From: Desulfobacteraceae bacterium Eth-SRB2
GTDB taxonomy: Bacteria > Desulfobacterota > Desulfobacteria > Desulfobacterales > UBA11574
Reading direction: 5' to 3'
Assembly: GCA_004193595.1 (NCBI GenBank)
Contig: RPGQ01000080.1
Coordinates: 10,906 to 74,905, forward strand
Length of the DNA: 64,000 bases
Shown here: positions 28,879-36,886 of the stretch, one piece after another
How positions within the stretch are numbered: position 1 is the stretch's first letter
How the letters are laid out: each line of letters starts with the position of its first letter
Made by a program: the position numbers and the translations under genes
The notes under the pieces: model-generated
Seen by the model: only the letters and a program-made list of their open reading frames with translations
What the model was told of the DNA's origin: nothing
Databases searched by the model: none

Positions 28879-29217
28879 TTATTGCTCTCCACGAATCATA
28901 ACCAGCAACATTTTGAATGGTTCTTTAGCCTGAAGAGCATGGGCAATATTGGCCGGCATAATCAGCATTTCACCGGCAGAAACATTTTGCGGTTGGCCGC
29001 CAATGGTAATTTCAGCCTCGCCGTCCAAAATATAGACTACCGCGTCAAATGGTGCCGTGTGTTCACTTAGGCCCTGGCCCTTATCGAAGGCAAACAGGGT
29101 GATATTGCCAATTTCCTTTTTAAGCAAGGTTTTGCTTACTACAGAGCCATCAGCATAATTTACATGCTTTTCCAGATTGAAAGGTATGCCTTTGAATGCT
29201 GCGGTATTATTGTTCAT
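28879..29217 (-). CDS. Cupin-domain protein
   Basis: The 112-residue protein is one beta-barrel cupin: FDKGQGLSEHTAPFDAVVYILDGEAEI (motif 1, His and Glu-like ligands) and GEMLIMPANIAHALQA (motif 2, His ligand). Small cupins of this type bind a metal and act in redox or sugar/amino-acid chemistry or as sensors; the substrate is not evident. It has a clear AGGAGG site. It lies downstream of the TetR gene on the same strand, with a 26-bp palindrome in the gap, and is therefore probably controlled by it. Confidence 0.85.
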   Translation of the reverse strand: MNNNTAAFKGIPFNLEKHVNYADGSVVSKTLLKKEIGNITLFAFDKGQGLSEHTAPFDAVVYILDGEAEITIGGQPQNVSAGEMLIMPANIAHALQAKEPFKMLLVMIRGEQ

Positions 29218-29445
29218 GACTGCCTCCTTTTTCGTTTTGATTTGCCCCCAAATTTGGTTTCGTCATCATCTTTGCTGGAAGTATATTTTTTTCTTTCAGG
29301 GTCTCACGACTCGTTTATCTTTCTCTCTAAAATCTTCAAATAACGTTTAAAAGGGTTATGTAAGATAGCGTATGCAAAGTGGAACATAAATTCCGCCGAT
29401 TTTTGATTCTTTTCATTCAAAATTTTTCCGTCATAATGTGCAGGT

Positions 29446-29471
29446 ATAATGTGAATATATATTCACATTAT
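29446..29471. promoter_or_regulatory. Palindromic operator (26 bp) upstream of the cupin gene
   Basis: A perfect palindrome centred on AATGTGAATAT/ATATTCACATT. Its core GTGAAT-N4-ATTCAC is shared with the palindrome before the TetR gene (30095-30112), so both are likely TetR binding sites. Confidence 0.75.
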
Positions 29472-29482
29472 TTCCAAAAAAT

Positions 29483-30082
29483 TTAAGCTGTTGATAGTGA
29501 TTCTTTAAAAATTCTCCATGCCTTCTCGGCATGTTTGGCTACATCAAAAGCTTCATCACTGATATGCCAAAGTATCGCCGCCGGATGGATAATCCCTAAG
29601 AACATTACGGAAATAGTTTCTGGGTCCACATCTTTACGGATGTGATTTTCGTGTTGACCCTGCTGAATGATTTCACTGATTTTAATAAGATATCTACCGA
29701 TTTTCCGATTTAATTTTGCCTTTCGATGAGTGTTTCCGCTATAAACTTCTTCAGAAAAGATAATCCGAGGAATTGCGTGGTTATCTAAAATTAAGCGAAT
29801 ATGACGCGTTAGAATCAGCTTAAGACGATCGAACGGATCAAAAGTTGCCATACATGTTTTCAAAACATTGTCCATGAGTCGATCAAAAATAAGGTTCAGG
29901 ACGGCATCTATCATTTGATCTTTGCTTTCAAAGTGTCGGTAAATCGCTGAGGGAACTATTCCCACCCTTTTCGCCACTTTTGCAATGCTAAGTCCTTTCA
30001 TGCCGGTAGTGTTAATCAAGTTCATCGCAGCCTGAGCTATCTGTTCCTGCCTGACCCGGGTATCCAATTTATCTATACTCAT
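29483..30082 (-). CDS. TetR/AcrR-family repressor
   Basis: The 199-residue protein carries the TetR HTH at about 12-58 (QAAMNLINTTGMKGLSIAKVAKRVGIVPSAIYRHF), followed by an all-helical ligand domain. A perfect palindrome lies 13 bases upstream of its start and a related one before the cupin gene, which points to autorepression and repression of the cupin gene. The inducer is unknown. Confidence 0.9.
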   Translation of the reverse strand: MSIDKLDTRVRQEQIAQAAMNLINTTGMKGLSIAKVAKRVGIVPSAIYRHFESKDQMIDAVLNLIFDRLMDNVLKTCMATFDPFDRLKLILTRHIRLILDNHAIPRIIFSEEVYSGNTHRKAKLNRKIGRYLIKISEIIQQGQHENHIRKDVDPETISVMFLGIIHPAAILWHISDEAFDVAKHAEKAWRIFKESLSTA

Positions 30083-30094
30083 TGCGATCTCCTA

Positions 30095-30112
30095 TGTGAA
30101 TTATAATTCACA
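30095..30112. promoter_or_regulatory. Palindromic operator (18 bp) upstream of the TetR gene
   Basis: TGTGAATTATAATTCACA is a perfect palindrome 13 bases before the TetR start codon and shares GTGAAT/ATTCAC with the palindrome at 29446-29471. Confidence 0.75.
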
Positions 30113-30317
30113 ATATAACAACAAATCAACATTTATCAAATTTTATTTTCATTGATATTGCACCGATTATTTATTAAATTTGGAAATGTGAAAATATAAT
30201 GGTGTGTAAACCACAAAGTGGTGCCCAAAGAACAGACTCTTTATCCATGTCGGGTGGGTAACGGTAAGTGGTAACCGTTTACAAATAAATTTCATGCTTT
30301 TGAATAGGAGGTGCAAA

Positions 30318-30509
30318 ATGTTCAAGAAAATTTCATTTGTCTGTGGACTTTGCCTTACGTGTTATTTGTTTTTGGGAATGCCCGGTGCATTTGGTAAATC
30401 ATCCAAATGTGAAGAGTGCCACATCAAGATCGCGCCTAAGATGGTTAAGGACTTCAATCGTAGTCTCATGGCCGGGGAACTGACATGTGACAACTGCCAC
30501 GGGTGTTGA
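30318..30509 (+). CDS. Truncated c-type multiheme cytochrome fragment (two CXXCH)
   Basis: The ATG at 30318 follows AGGAGGT. A signal peptide (MFKKISFVCGLCLTCYLFLGMPGAFG) precedes heme sites CEECH and CDNCH within 63 residues; it stops after CHGC. The stretch PKMVKDFNRSLMAGELTCDNCHG resembles the first hemes of hydroxylamine-oxidoreductase-like octahemes, where a long protein would follow. It is either a small diheme protein or, more likely, the surviving 5' end of a larger gene. A hairpin at 30587-30609 follows. Confidence 0.6.
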   Translation: MFKKISFVCGLCLTCYLFLGMPGAFGKSSKCEECHIKIAPKMVKDFNRSLMAGELTCDNCHGC

Positions 30510-30586
30510 TTTCCTAATAATATTTACATAAATTTTCTAAATATTTTAAAGCAGCAGACAATTTTTCGGATTATTTTATTATAGAT

Positions 30587-30609
30587 GGACCGATCGGGGA
30601 GATCGGTCC
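30587..30609. terminator. Bidirectional hairpin terminator
   Basis: GGACCGATC pairs perfectly with GATCGGTCC around a GGGGA loop, between two genes that converge on it (the cytochrome fragment and the interrupted small gene). T-rich sequence lies on both flanks. Confidence 0.65.
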
Positions 30610-30693
30610 TGGTATTCTCTTAGAATTTCAATTCTTCATCTTGATTCAGCCCCAATCGATTCATAAGGAACCGCTGATCGTTACTGATTTTTT

Positions 30694-32490
30694 CTATGAC
30701 AGCAAATAACGGTTGGTATCAATATTGCTGTCGTTCAGTAAGATGGTCAACCGTTCCGGCAAATCTGGGCGTCGTATGATTTTCTTTACCTCTGGACTTA
30801 TTCTATCATTGTTCTTTTTCGCGACCTCTAATTTTTCCAACACCATGCGCCCGTCGATTTTCTCAAACCGCTCTTCTAACGTGTTGCAGCCATCAAGAAT
30901 AATTTCCAGGTAATCGGGATTGTTCAGATTCTTCACTAACGGCGTGTCGGCAAGTATGGATCTGAGCATTCGGTTTAAAGATATCGTGCCACTTTCCTTG
31001 CGATTGCTGCGTTTCAAATCTCGAAAGAAGCGCTCCAGGATATTGTTGGTGCGCTGGGGCTGGATCGTGAGCTGGCCGTTTGGAGTATTTACTACTATCG
31101 GATCAGCAAACAGCTTATCCCAGTATTTGTCTATCTGTTTGATCATGTTCTTGTAATCGTCTTTACACTGCTCTTTTTCCGACAAAATTTCCTGACGAAA
31201 TTTTTTAACTTCTTTCTCAATGCTCTTTATGGGTTTTAGCTGACCGTCATCGTTAAGCCCTTTGTTGCTTTGTGGAACTGCTATGGACAGAGCTGTGCGC
31301 AGCTTGTTAAAAACCTTTACTTTTTTATCCATCTGCGAAGCGGCCCTTTTTAGCTGCTGGTCTTCAACGACCTTGGTAAGTGGTCTCCAGAGCCCTGAAA
31401 AGGCCTTGTTTGTACCAACCTGCGCATTAACCATATCATGTAGAACCGTTAATTTTCGATAAAACACCAAATGCGGACAATCAAAGGGAAACCCATATCC
31501 CTCCAGCTCTGACCTGTCAAAAACCCAATGAATCATTGTATATGCTGCCATGGGGGCCATCTTTTCCATGACCGGAGGTTCACCGCTATCGATACTGACC
31601 GCCAGATGGTAAAACGACTGTGAGTCATCACCTATGACTTTTTCCAACACCTTGGCCCTTTGACGGAGCAGGAAGCGGATTTTGTGCTTTTTTAACCTGT
31701 TCCTGATTATGGCATATTCTTTGTCGAACAAGTCCTTGCCGATGTCGCGCAAAAAATGAAAATGACAGATAAAGTCGGGAATGCCTTGGAACACCGCTTT
31801 GACAGCAGATAAAATCCCACGGCCCATGTCGTGAACCAGCGCAACCGGATCGCCGTATTGCTGTTTTATTCGTTGAAAAAACGGTATCAGCAGCTCTGCC
31901 TTTTCTGAAGGAAGCTTGATGTTGTCCAATACGATCTGGGCAATACCGTCCATGCCGGTAAAAAGATGCGGGCTGTCTCCTTCGCAAGTACCATCAAGAT
32001 GCAGAATATACCCGCCCCGTGAAGCCATCACTTGTTTTAATCGATGTCGGCTTTGCTGGTGTGCTATGGCCAGGTAGGCGATAAACTTCTTGCCCAGAAA
32101 GCCGATCTCACGCTGAGATATCACAACATTGTTGCTGGCCAGATCTTTTATTATCTCTTGTTCATTGTGACAATGCATAAAAAGGGCATGGCCGACGTGA
32201 ACCAGAACATCGTATCCAAAAGTGGCCCGGTAAGGGGTAAGCGTACGCAGCTGCCGGCTTTGATACACCGTGCCGTCAAGGCCTTGCAAAATAGTTTCTC
32301 TGGCACGAAATGCCCCAATATCCATGGTTACGACACTCTTTTCTCGGGTTTTGAGCACTCTCAGATCACCGCTGACCCGGGGATAAAAACAAATTGTCGG
32401 CCTGTCTTTAAACAGGTTGGCCGGACAAATGTCTCTGGTTAACCTGTCAATATAGCCCTTGAGACACTTTACCGCTTTGTATCCGAAGTT
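30694..32490 (-). CDS. Transposase (orfB), probably made by -1 frameshift from orfA
   Basis: The separate start at 32358 (GTG) lacks a ribosome site, while the same frame is open upstream to the A8 run near 32483-32490, continuing as NFGYKAVKCLKGYIDRL. The core (residues from 32358: 554) includes GGYILHLDGTCEG, VHDMGRGILSAVKAVF, FICHFHFLRDIGKDLF and a C-terminal NILERFFRDLKR, typical of DDE/RNase-H-fold transposases of this kind; no family name is certain. The stop codon TAG lies inside the left inverted repeat. Confidence 0.75.
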   Translation of the reverse strand, partial: NFGYKAVKCLKGYIDRLTRDICPANLFKDRPTICFYPRVSGDLRVLKTREKSVVTMDIGAFRARETILQGLDGTVYQSRQLRTLTPYRATFGYDVLVHVGHALFMHCHNEQEIIKDLASNNVVISQREIGFLGKKFIAYLAIAHQQSRHRLKQVMASRGGYILHLDGTCEGDSPHLFTGMDGIAQIVLDNIKLPSEKAELLIPFFQRIKQQYGDPVALVHDMGRGILSAVKAVFQGIPDFICHFHFLRDIGKDLFDKEYAIIRNRLKKHKIRFLLRQRAKVLEKVIGDDSQSFYHLAVSIDSGEPPVMEKMAPMAAYTMIHWVFDRSELEGYGFPFDCPHLVFYRKLTVLHDMVNAQVGTNKAFSGLWRPLTKVVEDQQLKRAASQMDKKVKVFNKLRTALSIAVPQSNKGLNDDGQLKPIKSIEKEVKKFRQEILSEKEQCKDDYKNMIKQIDKYWDKLFADPIVVNTPNGQLTIQPQRTNNILERFFRDLKRSNRKESGTISLNRMLRSILADTPLVKNLNNPDYLEIILDGCNTLEERFEKIDGRMVLEKLEVAKKNNDRISPEVKKIIRRPDLPERLTILLNDSNIDTNRYLLS

Positions 32491-33113
32491 TTTTTTAACA
32501 GGTCGTGAAACTGTAAAAACTTTCTAACTGCACCAGGGTCGATCCGTTTGTCCTGTTTTGACACTTTACCGACAAGCTGTTCAATACCAATGCCAGGATA
32601 TTTTATCAACTGGACCAGAATGATTATGGCTTGCGCATCGGTTGGAAAATCAGCGACACTCTGGCTTAAACTCCACCAGTGCTTTTGTCTACTGTAAATA
32701 TCGGAACGCTCTGAGAGGTAAACAAACCGCCCCTGATGTTTTTCTCGCCTTACACCGGGTACATTTTTGATTCGTGATAAAAAAGAACTGTTTGGCGTAA
32801 GATCTACGATGCCGGCAATCTCTACTGCGCTGAGGCCTTTTTGCGACTTACTGATCAGCTCAACTATGGTTTTGGTAAGATTGCCATGCTTTGAAAAAAG
32901 AACCGTTTGATACCTCCATAAACCGTTTTCATCAAAACCGGGAATCTGCGGCAGCGTATAGTACCTGCCGTTTTTGTTGATGCTGGTGAATGTCTGCCAT
33001 TTTTTAAGCCGCCTTCTTGCTGTAATCACCGAACATGTGAGTAGTTTTACGAGTTGATTGATGGTGATTATCTTTTCCCGTCGAAATTTTTGGAGAACGT
33101 GTTTTTCATCCAT
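32469..33113 (-). CDS. IS orfA: helix-turn-helix protein
   Basis: The 214-residue protein has an N-terminal winged-helix-like region (INQLVKLLTCSVITARRRLKKW) and a second HTH (GLSAVEIAGIVDLTPNSSFLSRIK). It ends at TTAAAAAAAACT followed by a few codons. At A8 a -1 slip leads into the transposase frame, so it probably supplies both a free DNA-binding protein and the N-terminal half of the fusion transposase. The inverted repeat pair in the leader could be its operator. Confidence 0.75.
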   Translation of the reverse strand: MDEKHVLQKFRREKIITINQLVKLLTCSVITARRRLKKWQTFTSINKNGRYYTLPQIPGFDENGLWRYQTVLFSKHGNLTKTIVELISKSQKGLSAVEIAGIVDLTPNSSFLSRIKNVPGVRREKHQGRFVYLSERSDIYSRQKHWWSLSQSVADFPTDAQAIIILVQLIKYPGIGIEQLVGKVSKQDKRIDPGAVRKFLQFHDLLKKTSDTKR

Positions 33114-33736
33114 GGCCGACCTGATAAAGTATGCGCTTCCTGTTTATATTGCGCATATGTTATCACATGATCGCCCATAAATAAACCACTTTTTGTTTTA
33201 TTTTCCGGTAATATACGCCAAAATTGGCTAAATTGTTCTTGATTTTGAGAAAACGCATACTTTATCAAAAAATCGTAACCAAGGCATAGACATTAACGGC
33301 AAGCCTTTACGAAAATCCAACCGTTATTTGCCGCCATAGGATTTTTTTAACACTCATCAGCATCATATTTACCATAAGATCACTGAGTCGTTCAATTATC
33401 TCATCTATATTTCTTTCATACTCCCATTTTTCGTGCCTTGTCATCATAACATCCTCCTTAACGTTTAATTATCAAAAGATTTCCGTAGCCGCCAATCTGA
33501 CGTGTTCGGCATTGACTTGAGCTGACTGTTGATCAGCAGCGGCGATAAAGGCGCCACGGGCCAGATGGTTTGCTTTTCTAAAAAGACCGCCTGATGAGAT
33601 TGAGCAAAATAATTGATGGAAAAACATAGTTTTTTCTGCAAGGTAAGAGAGGGATGGAGATGGAGTCCCCTCGAATACCTTACGAGTTTCCCGGGGACTC
33701 CTGCCTTTGTAAATACCTTTAGCAAAGACAGGAGTT

Positions 33737-34354
33737 ATGATATCAAAACTGCTTTCCGATGCCAATCTTTTTTATCTGCTTTACCTGATTGATTTAGATC
33801 TTGCCGAACAGTGCCGCAAACTTAGATGCCCCCATTGTGGTTCAGTCCTGCATTTTGCCAGGTACACCCGAAAACCGAGGGGCGGCCCGAATAACCTTTC
33901 CGACGAATATATGACACGGCACGGCCTTTGCTGTTCTTCCGAAGATTGTCGCCGTAGAACCTTGCCTGCTTCCTGTCTTTTTATGGGCCGCAGGGTCTAC
34001 TGGCGCTGTGTGATTGTTGTTGTAATGGCGCTTCACCAGCAACGGCCCAAAGGAACAAGCATTTATAGACTGCAGAGGATGTTTGATATTGATCACAAAA
34101 CCATATGCCGGTGGATAGCCTATTTTCGTCAGGTGTTTCCATCATCTGTCTCGTGGAAATCCTTGCGGGGCCTGGTGAATCCGAAGTTGGACGACAAACG
34201 ACTTCCGGGCAGTTTATTGGCTGTTTTTTTGAAACAGGTTCCGGATCTGCAACAAGGCCTGATTGTATGTATGAAATTTTTGGCGAATTCAACTTGTTCA
34301 CGGTTTTTGAAGCCGAAAACAGTTACCGCAAAAGATGGGGACTTTTTTCTGTAG
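33737..34354 (+). CDS. Zinc-ribbon and HTH accessory protein of a transposon
   Basis: The 205-residue protein has a zinc ribbon pair (CPHCGSVLHF and CCSSEDCRRRTLP), a middle region with MALHQQRPKG, and an HTH (TSIYRLQRMFDIDHKTICRWIAYF). This architecture is typical of the first gene of some rve-type transposons in Desulfobacterota. It lies 55 bp before a gene whose N-terminus belongs to an rve-type transposase. No terminal repeats were delineated. Downstream of the interrupted small gene, 33461-33736 holds no gene. Confidence 0.6.
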   Translation: MISKLLSDANLFYLLYLIDLDLAEQCRKLRCPHCGSVLHFARYTRKPRGGPNNLSDEYMTRHGLCCSSEDCRRRTLPASCLFMGRRVYWRCVIVVVMALHQQRPKGTSIYRLQRMFDIDHKTICRWIAYFRQVFPSSVSWKSLRGLVNPKLDDKRLPGSLLAVFLKQVPDLQQGLIVCMKFLANSTCSRFLKPKTVTAKDGDFFL

Positions 34355-34409
34355 TCCCATGCTGATAACAGGCGGTTCCAGGTAGAAATCAAAAAAAGGG
34401 GCCGCCAAA

Positions 34410-36608
34410 ATGAACAAAAAAGATGATCGCGGGTTAAAAGATTGGGCGTATTTTCGATTTTCGGTAATCGGCGGGCTATTGGCTCGCCCACCGGACAAAG
34501 GACAACTCAAAGAACAGGTTGAAAAACTGGCAGCCAGGCGTTGGCGCCATCCCATCACCGGCAAGTGGACCTATTTTGGCGTATCGACCATTGAGCGGTG
34601 GTACTACAAAGCGCTAAACAGTGACGATCCGGTCGGTGCCCTGGGACGCAAGTTGCGTAGTGATGCCGGAACATCGACGGTAATGACCGGGCCGTTGATA
34701 GACATGTTGGCCGAACAATATGGCCTTTTTCCTCACTTCAGCTACCAGCTCCATGCCGACAACCTGGAAGCCTTAACCAAAGAGCGGCCGCAACTGGGAA
34801 AAGCCCCTTCCTATGCCACGGTGCGCCGGGCAATGAAAGCCCGTGGTTGGTATCGGCGCAAAGCCGCACATGCCAACCAAACCCAAGGCCAGCGAAAAGC
34901 AAACCAACGTTTGGAGCAGCGTGAAGTTCGCAGTTTTGAAGTATCCCATTGCCATAGTCTGTGTCATCTGGATTTTCATCAGGCTCACAGGCGGATAGTG
35001 GATAGCGCCGGCAGATGGCACACACCAGTAGTACTGGTTAGTGATACTGATGAAGACGACCTTTACGATGCCATGGACTGGCTGTTGGAACGTCAGAGCC
35101 GCATTGAAAACAAGTTGGCGGGTCGCCACCTTGAGAACAATGCCCTGGCGTTGTATGACCTGACGTCGAGCTATTTTGAAGGCCAGAAATGTCCGCTTGC
35201 TGCTCTGGGACACAATCGCGACGGGAAGAAAGGTAAGCTTCAGGTCAACTATGGATTGCTCACGAATCGAAAAGGTATTCCGGTAGCGGTATCTGTGTTC
35301 GATGGCAATACCGGCGATCCTAAAACAGTTATGCCTCAGGTCGATAAAATGCAGGACGATTTCGACATTGAAGAATTTGTTTTGGTGGGCGACCGAGGAA
35401 TGCTCACACAAAAACAAATTGACGAACTTCGCGACATAAGTGGTATTGACTGGATAGGCGCCCTTCGCCCGGAGGCAATAAAAAAACTCATTGGTGACGG
35501 TGCGATTCAGATGGGCCTTTTTGATAAGCGAAATATCTTTGAGTTTATGCATTCTGATTTTCCAGGAGAGCGACTGGTTGCCTGTCACAATGAGGAACTT
35601 GCGCTAAGGCGTAAAAAGAAGAGACAGAGCTTGCTTGGCGCAACAGTTGAAAAACTTGAAAAAATAAAACAAAGAGTCAAACGGGGACGGTTGCGTGGGA
35701 AAATCGAGATCGGCGCCAAGACGCGCGGCATCCTTAAAAAATACAAAGTCGGCAAATACTACGAATTGGTTATTAGCGAAGATGGTTTTGATTACAAAAT
35801 CAACGATAGCGCTCTTGAAAATGAAGTCGCTGCAAAGAGCAACGGAGATTTGGAGTTAATTCAAAAACGTCTTGCCAGATATAAAAGACATATTGAAAGC
35901 ATCAAAAAACATCTGGCCAAAGTTCGTCAGATGATCAAGAATGGCCGACTTCATGGACAAGACAAAATCGGCATAAGCGTCGGCAAAGTTGTTAACAAAT
36001 ACAAGGTCGCAAAGCACTTCAAGCTCGACATCAAAGACAATGATTTTAACTTTGAAATCGACGAAGATAACGTAAAAAAAGAAGCAGCTCTCGACGGCAT
36101 CTATGTTGTCAGGACTAGCCTGCCAGACTCGCGAATGGACACATCTGAAACTGTTCGCAGCTATAAACGACTCAGCAATGTCGAGCGCGCCTTTCGTTCA
36201 ATTAAAACAGTAGGCCTCATGGTGCGCCCAATTCACCATCGCCTCGAAGACCGTGTTCGTGCTCACATCTTTTTGTGCATGCTTGCATACTACGTGCAAT
36301 GGTACATGAAAGAAGCCTGGCGGCCACTGCTCTACGCCGATGAAGACCAAGAAGCAAAAACAACCTGTGACCCAGTTGCACCGGCTGTACGTTCAAAATC
36401 TGCAATGAAAAAAGTGACCACAAAAAAGACGGAGGAGGGTTCGCCTGTTTTTTCTTTTCGTGGACTGTTAAGTCACTTAGCTGCCATAGTCAAAGCAACC
36501 TGTCGCGCTCCAAATTCCAAAGAAAACGAGCCGACTTTCACAATGTACACAAAACCAAATCTAAAGCAGCAAAAAGCACTCGACCTACTCCAAACAATAA
36601 AAGTGTAG
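34410..36608 (+). CDS. Chimeric transposase: rve-type N-terminus fused to IS1634-type C-terminus
   Basis: Residues 1 to about 212 are an rve-type transposase (HTH WRHPITGKWTYFGVSTIERWYY, then LCHLDFHQAHRRIVDSAGRWHTPVV, the start of the catalytic core). Near 35040-35050 the sequence changes to an IS1634-type DDE transposase (ALYDLTSSYFEGQKCPLAALG, FDGNTGDPKTV, LVGDRGMLTQKQI, YKRLSNVERAFRSIKT) which continues to the end. The result is a 732-residue frame that neither family would make. It most likely formed when a 5'-truncated IS1634 element landed in frame in the first transposase gene. The IS1634 part keeps its own DDE residues but lacks its N-terminus. Confidence 0.8.
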   Translation: MNKKDDRGLKDWAYFRFSVIGGLLARPPDKGQLKEQVEKLAARRWRHPITGKWTYFGVSTIERWYYKALNSDDPVGALGRKLRSDAGTSTVMTGPLIDMLAEQYGLFPHFSYQLHADNLEALTKERPQLGKAPSYATVRRAMKARGWYRRKAAHANQTQGQRKANQRLEQREVRSFEVSHCHSLCHLDFHQAHRRIVDSAGRWHTPVVLVSDTDEDDLYDAMDWLLERQSRIENKLAGRHLENNALALYDLTSSYFEGQKCPLAALGHNRDGKKGKLQVNYGLLTNRKGIPVAVSVFDGNTGDPKTVMPQVDKMQDDFDIEEFVLVGDRGMLTQKQIDELRDISGIDWIGALRPEAIKKLIGDGAIQMGLFDKRNIFEFMHSDFPGERLVACHNEELALRRKKKRQSLLGATVEKLEKIKQRVKRGRLRGKIEIGAKTRGILKKYKVGKYYELVISEDGFDYKINDSALENEVAAKSNGDLELIQKRLARYKRHIESIKKHLAKVRQMIKNGRLHGQDKIGISVGKVVNKYKVAKHFKLDIKDNDFNFEIDEDNVKKEAALDGIYVVRTSLPDSRMDTSETVRSYKRLSNVERAFRSIKTVGLMVRPIHHRLEDRVRAHIFLCMLAYYVQWYMKEAWRPLLYADEDQEAKTTCDPVAPAVRSKSAMKKVTTKKTEEGSPVFSFRGLLSHLAAIVKATCRAPNSKENEPTFTMYTKPNLKQQKALDLLQTIKV

Positions 36609-36754
36609 CCAGTAAGGTCACACCTGTAAATACGCAAACTAAATGATATTGCTAAACAATTGCGCCTTTCCTGAAAGGGAACTTCAGCCTAAGAAGCAAA
36701 GTTGCGGCTGCCGATCCTAACAGAACGCATTTCCTAATAGGAAGAGCTGAAAGG

Positions 36755-36838
36755 ATGATTGATTTCTGTAAGAATCCAGGGGACAAATGTCCGTATCCGC
36801 TTCTTGAAGAGAAGGACGGGATGATTACAATTCTATGA
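36755..36838 (+). CDS. Possible 27-residue peptide or gene remnant
   Basis: MIDFCKNPGDKCPYPLLEEK starts behind GAAAGG and ends just before the UDG-like gene. The same frame is open upstream to about 36653 with coding-like sequence but no start, so it may be the 3' remnant of a gene truncated by the IS1634-type element. The two-Cys pattern FCKNPGDKCPYPLL looks like a small metal-binding loop. Confidence 0.3.
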   Translation: MIDFCKNPGDKCPYPLLEEKDGMITIL

Positions 36839-36886
36839 CAAACTCTCATAGCCTGGCAAGATGCTTTATAACACGGGAGACCGGTA

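Larger units (their letters stand above)
30694..33339 (-). mobile_element. Complete 2646-bp insertion sequence
   Basis: Terminal inverted repeats of 23 bp (CTATGACAGCAAATAACGGT at 30694 and CCAACCGTTATTTGCCGCCA near 33317, related by inversion with two mismatches) bound the element. The flanks carry the 8-bp direct repeat GATTTTTT (30686-30693 and 33340-33347). It encodes a HTH protein and a transposase on the minus strand joined by an A8 slippery run. The leader (33114-33316) contains a separate perfect 13-bp inverted pair, GATAAAGTATGCG (33123-33135) and CGCATACTTTATC (33254-33266). Confidence 0.9.
30620..33447 (-). pseudogene. 57-residue gene interrupted by an insertion sequence
   Basis: The start is at 33447 behind a strong AAGGAGG site. 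The 5' part runs MMTRHEKWEYERNIDEIIER to the IS at 33340. Removing the IS and one GATTTTTT copy joins it in frame to the segment 30693-30620, giving VKKISNDQRFLMNRLGLNQD and a stop. The predicted product is a small charged helical protein of unknown function. The clean restoration shows the gene was intact before the insertion. Confidence 0.75.
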
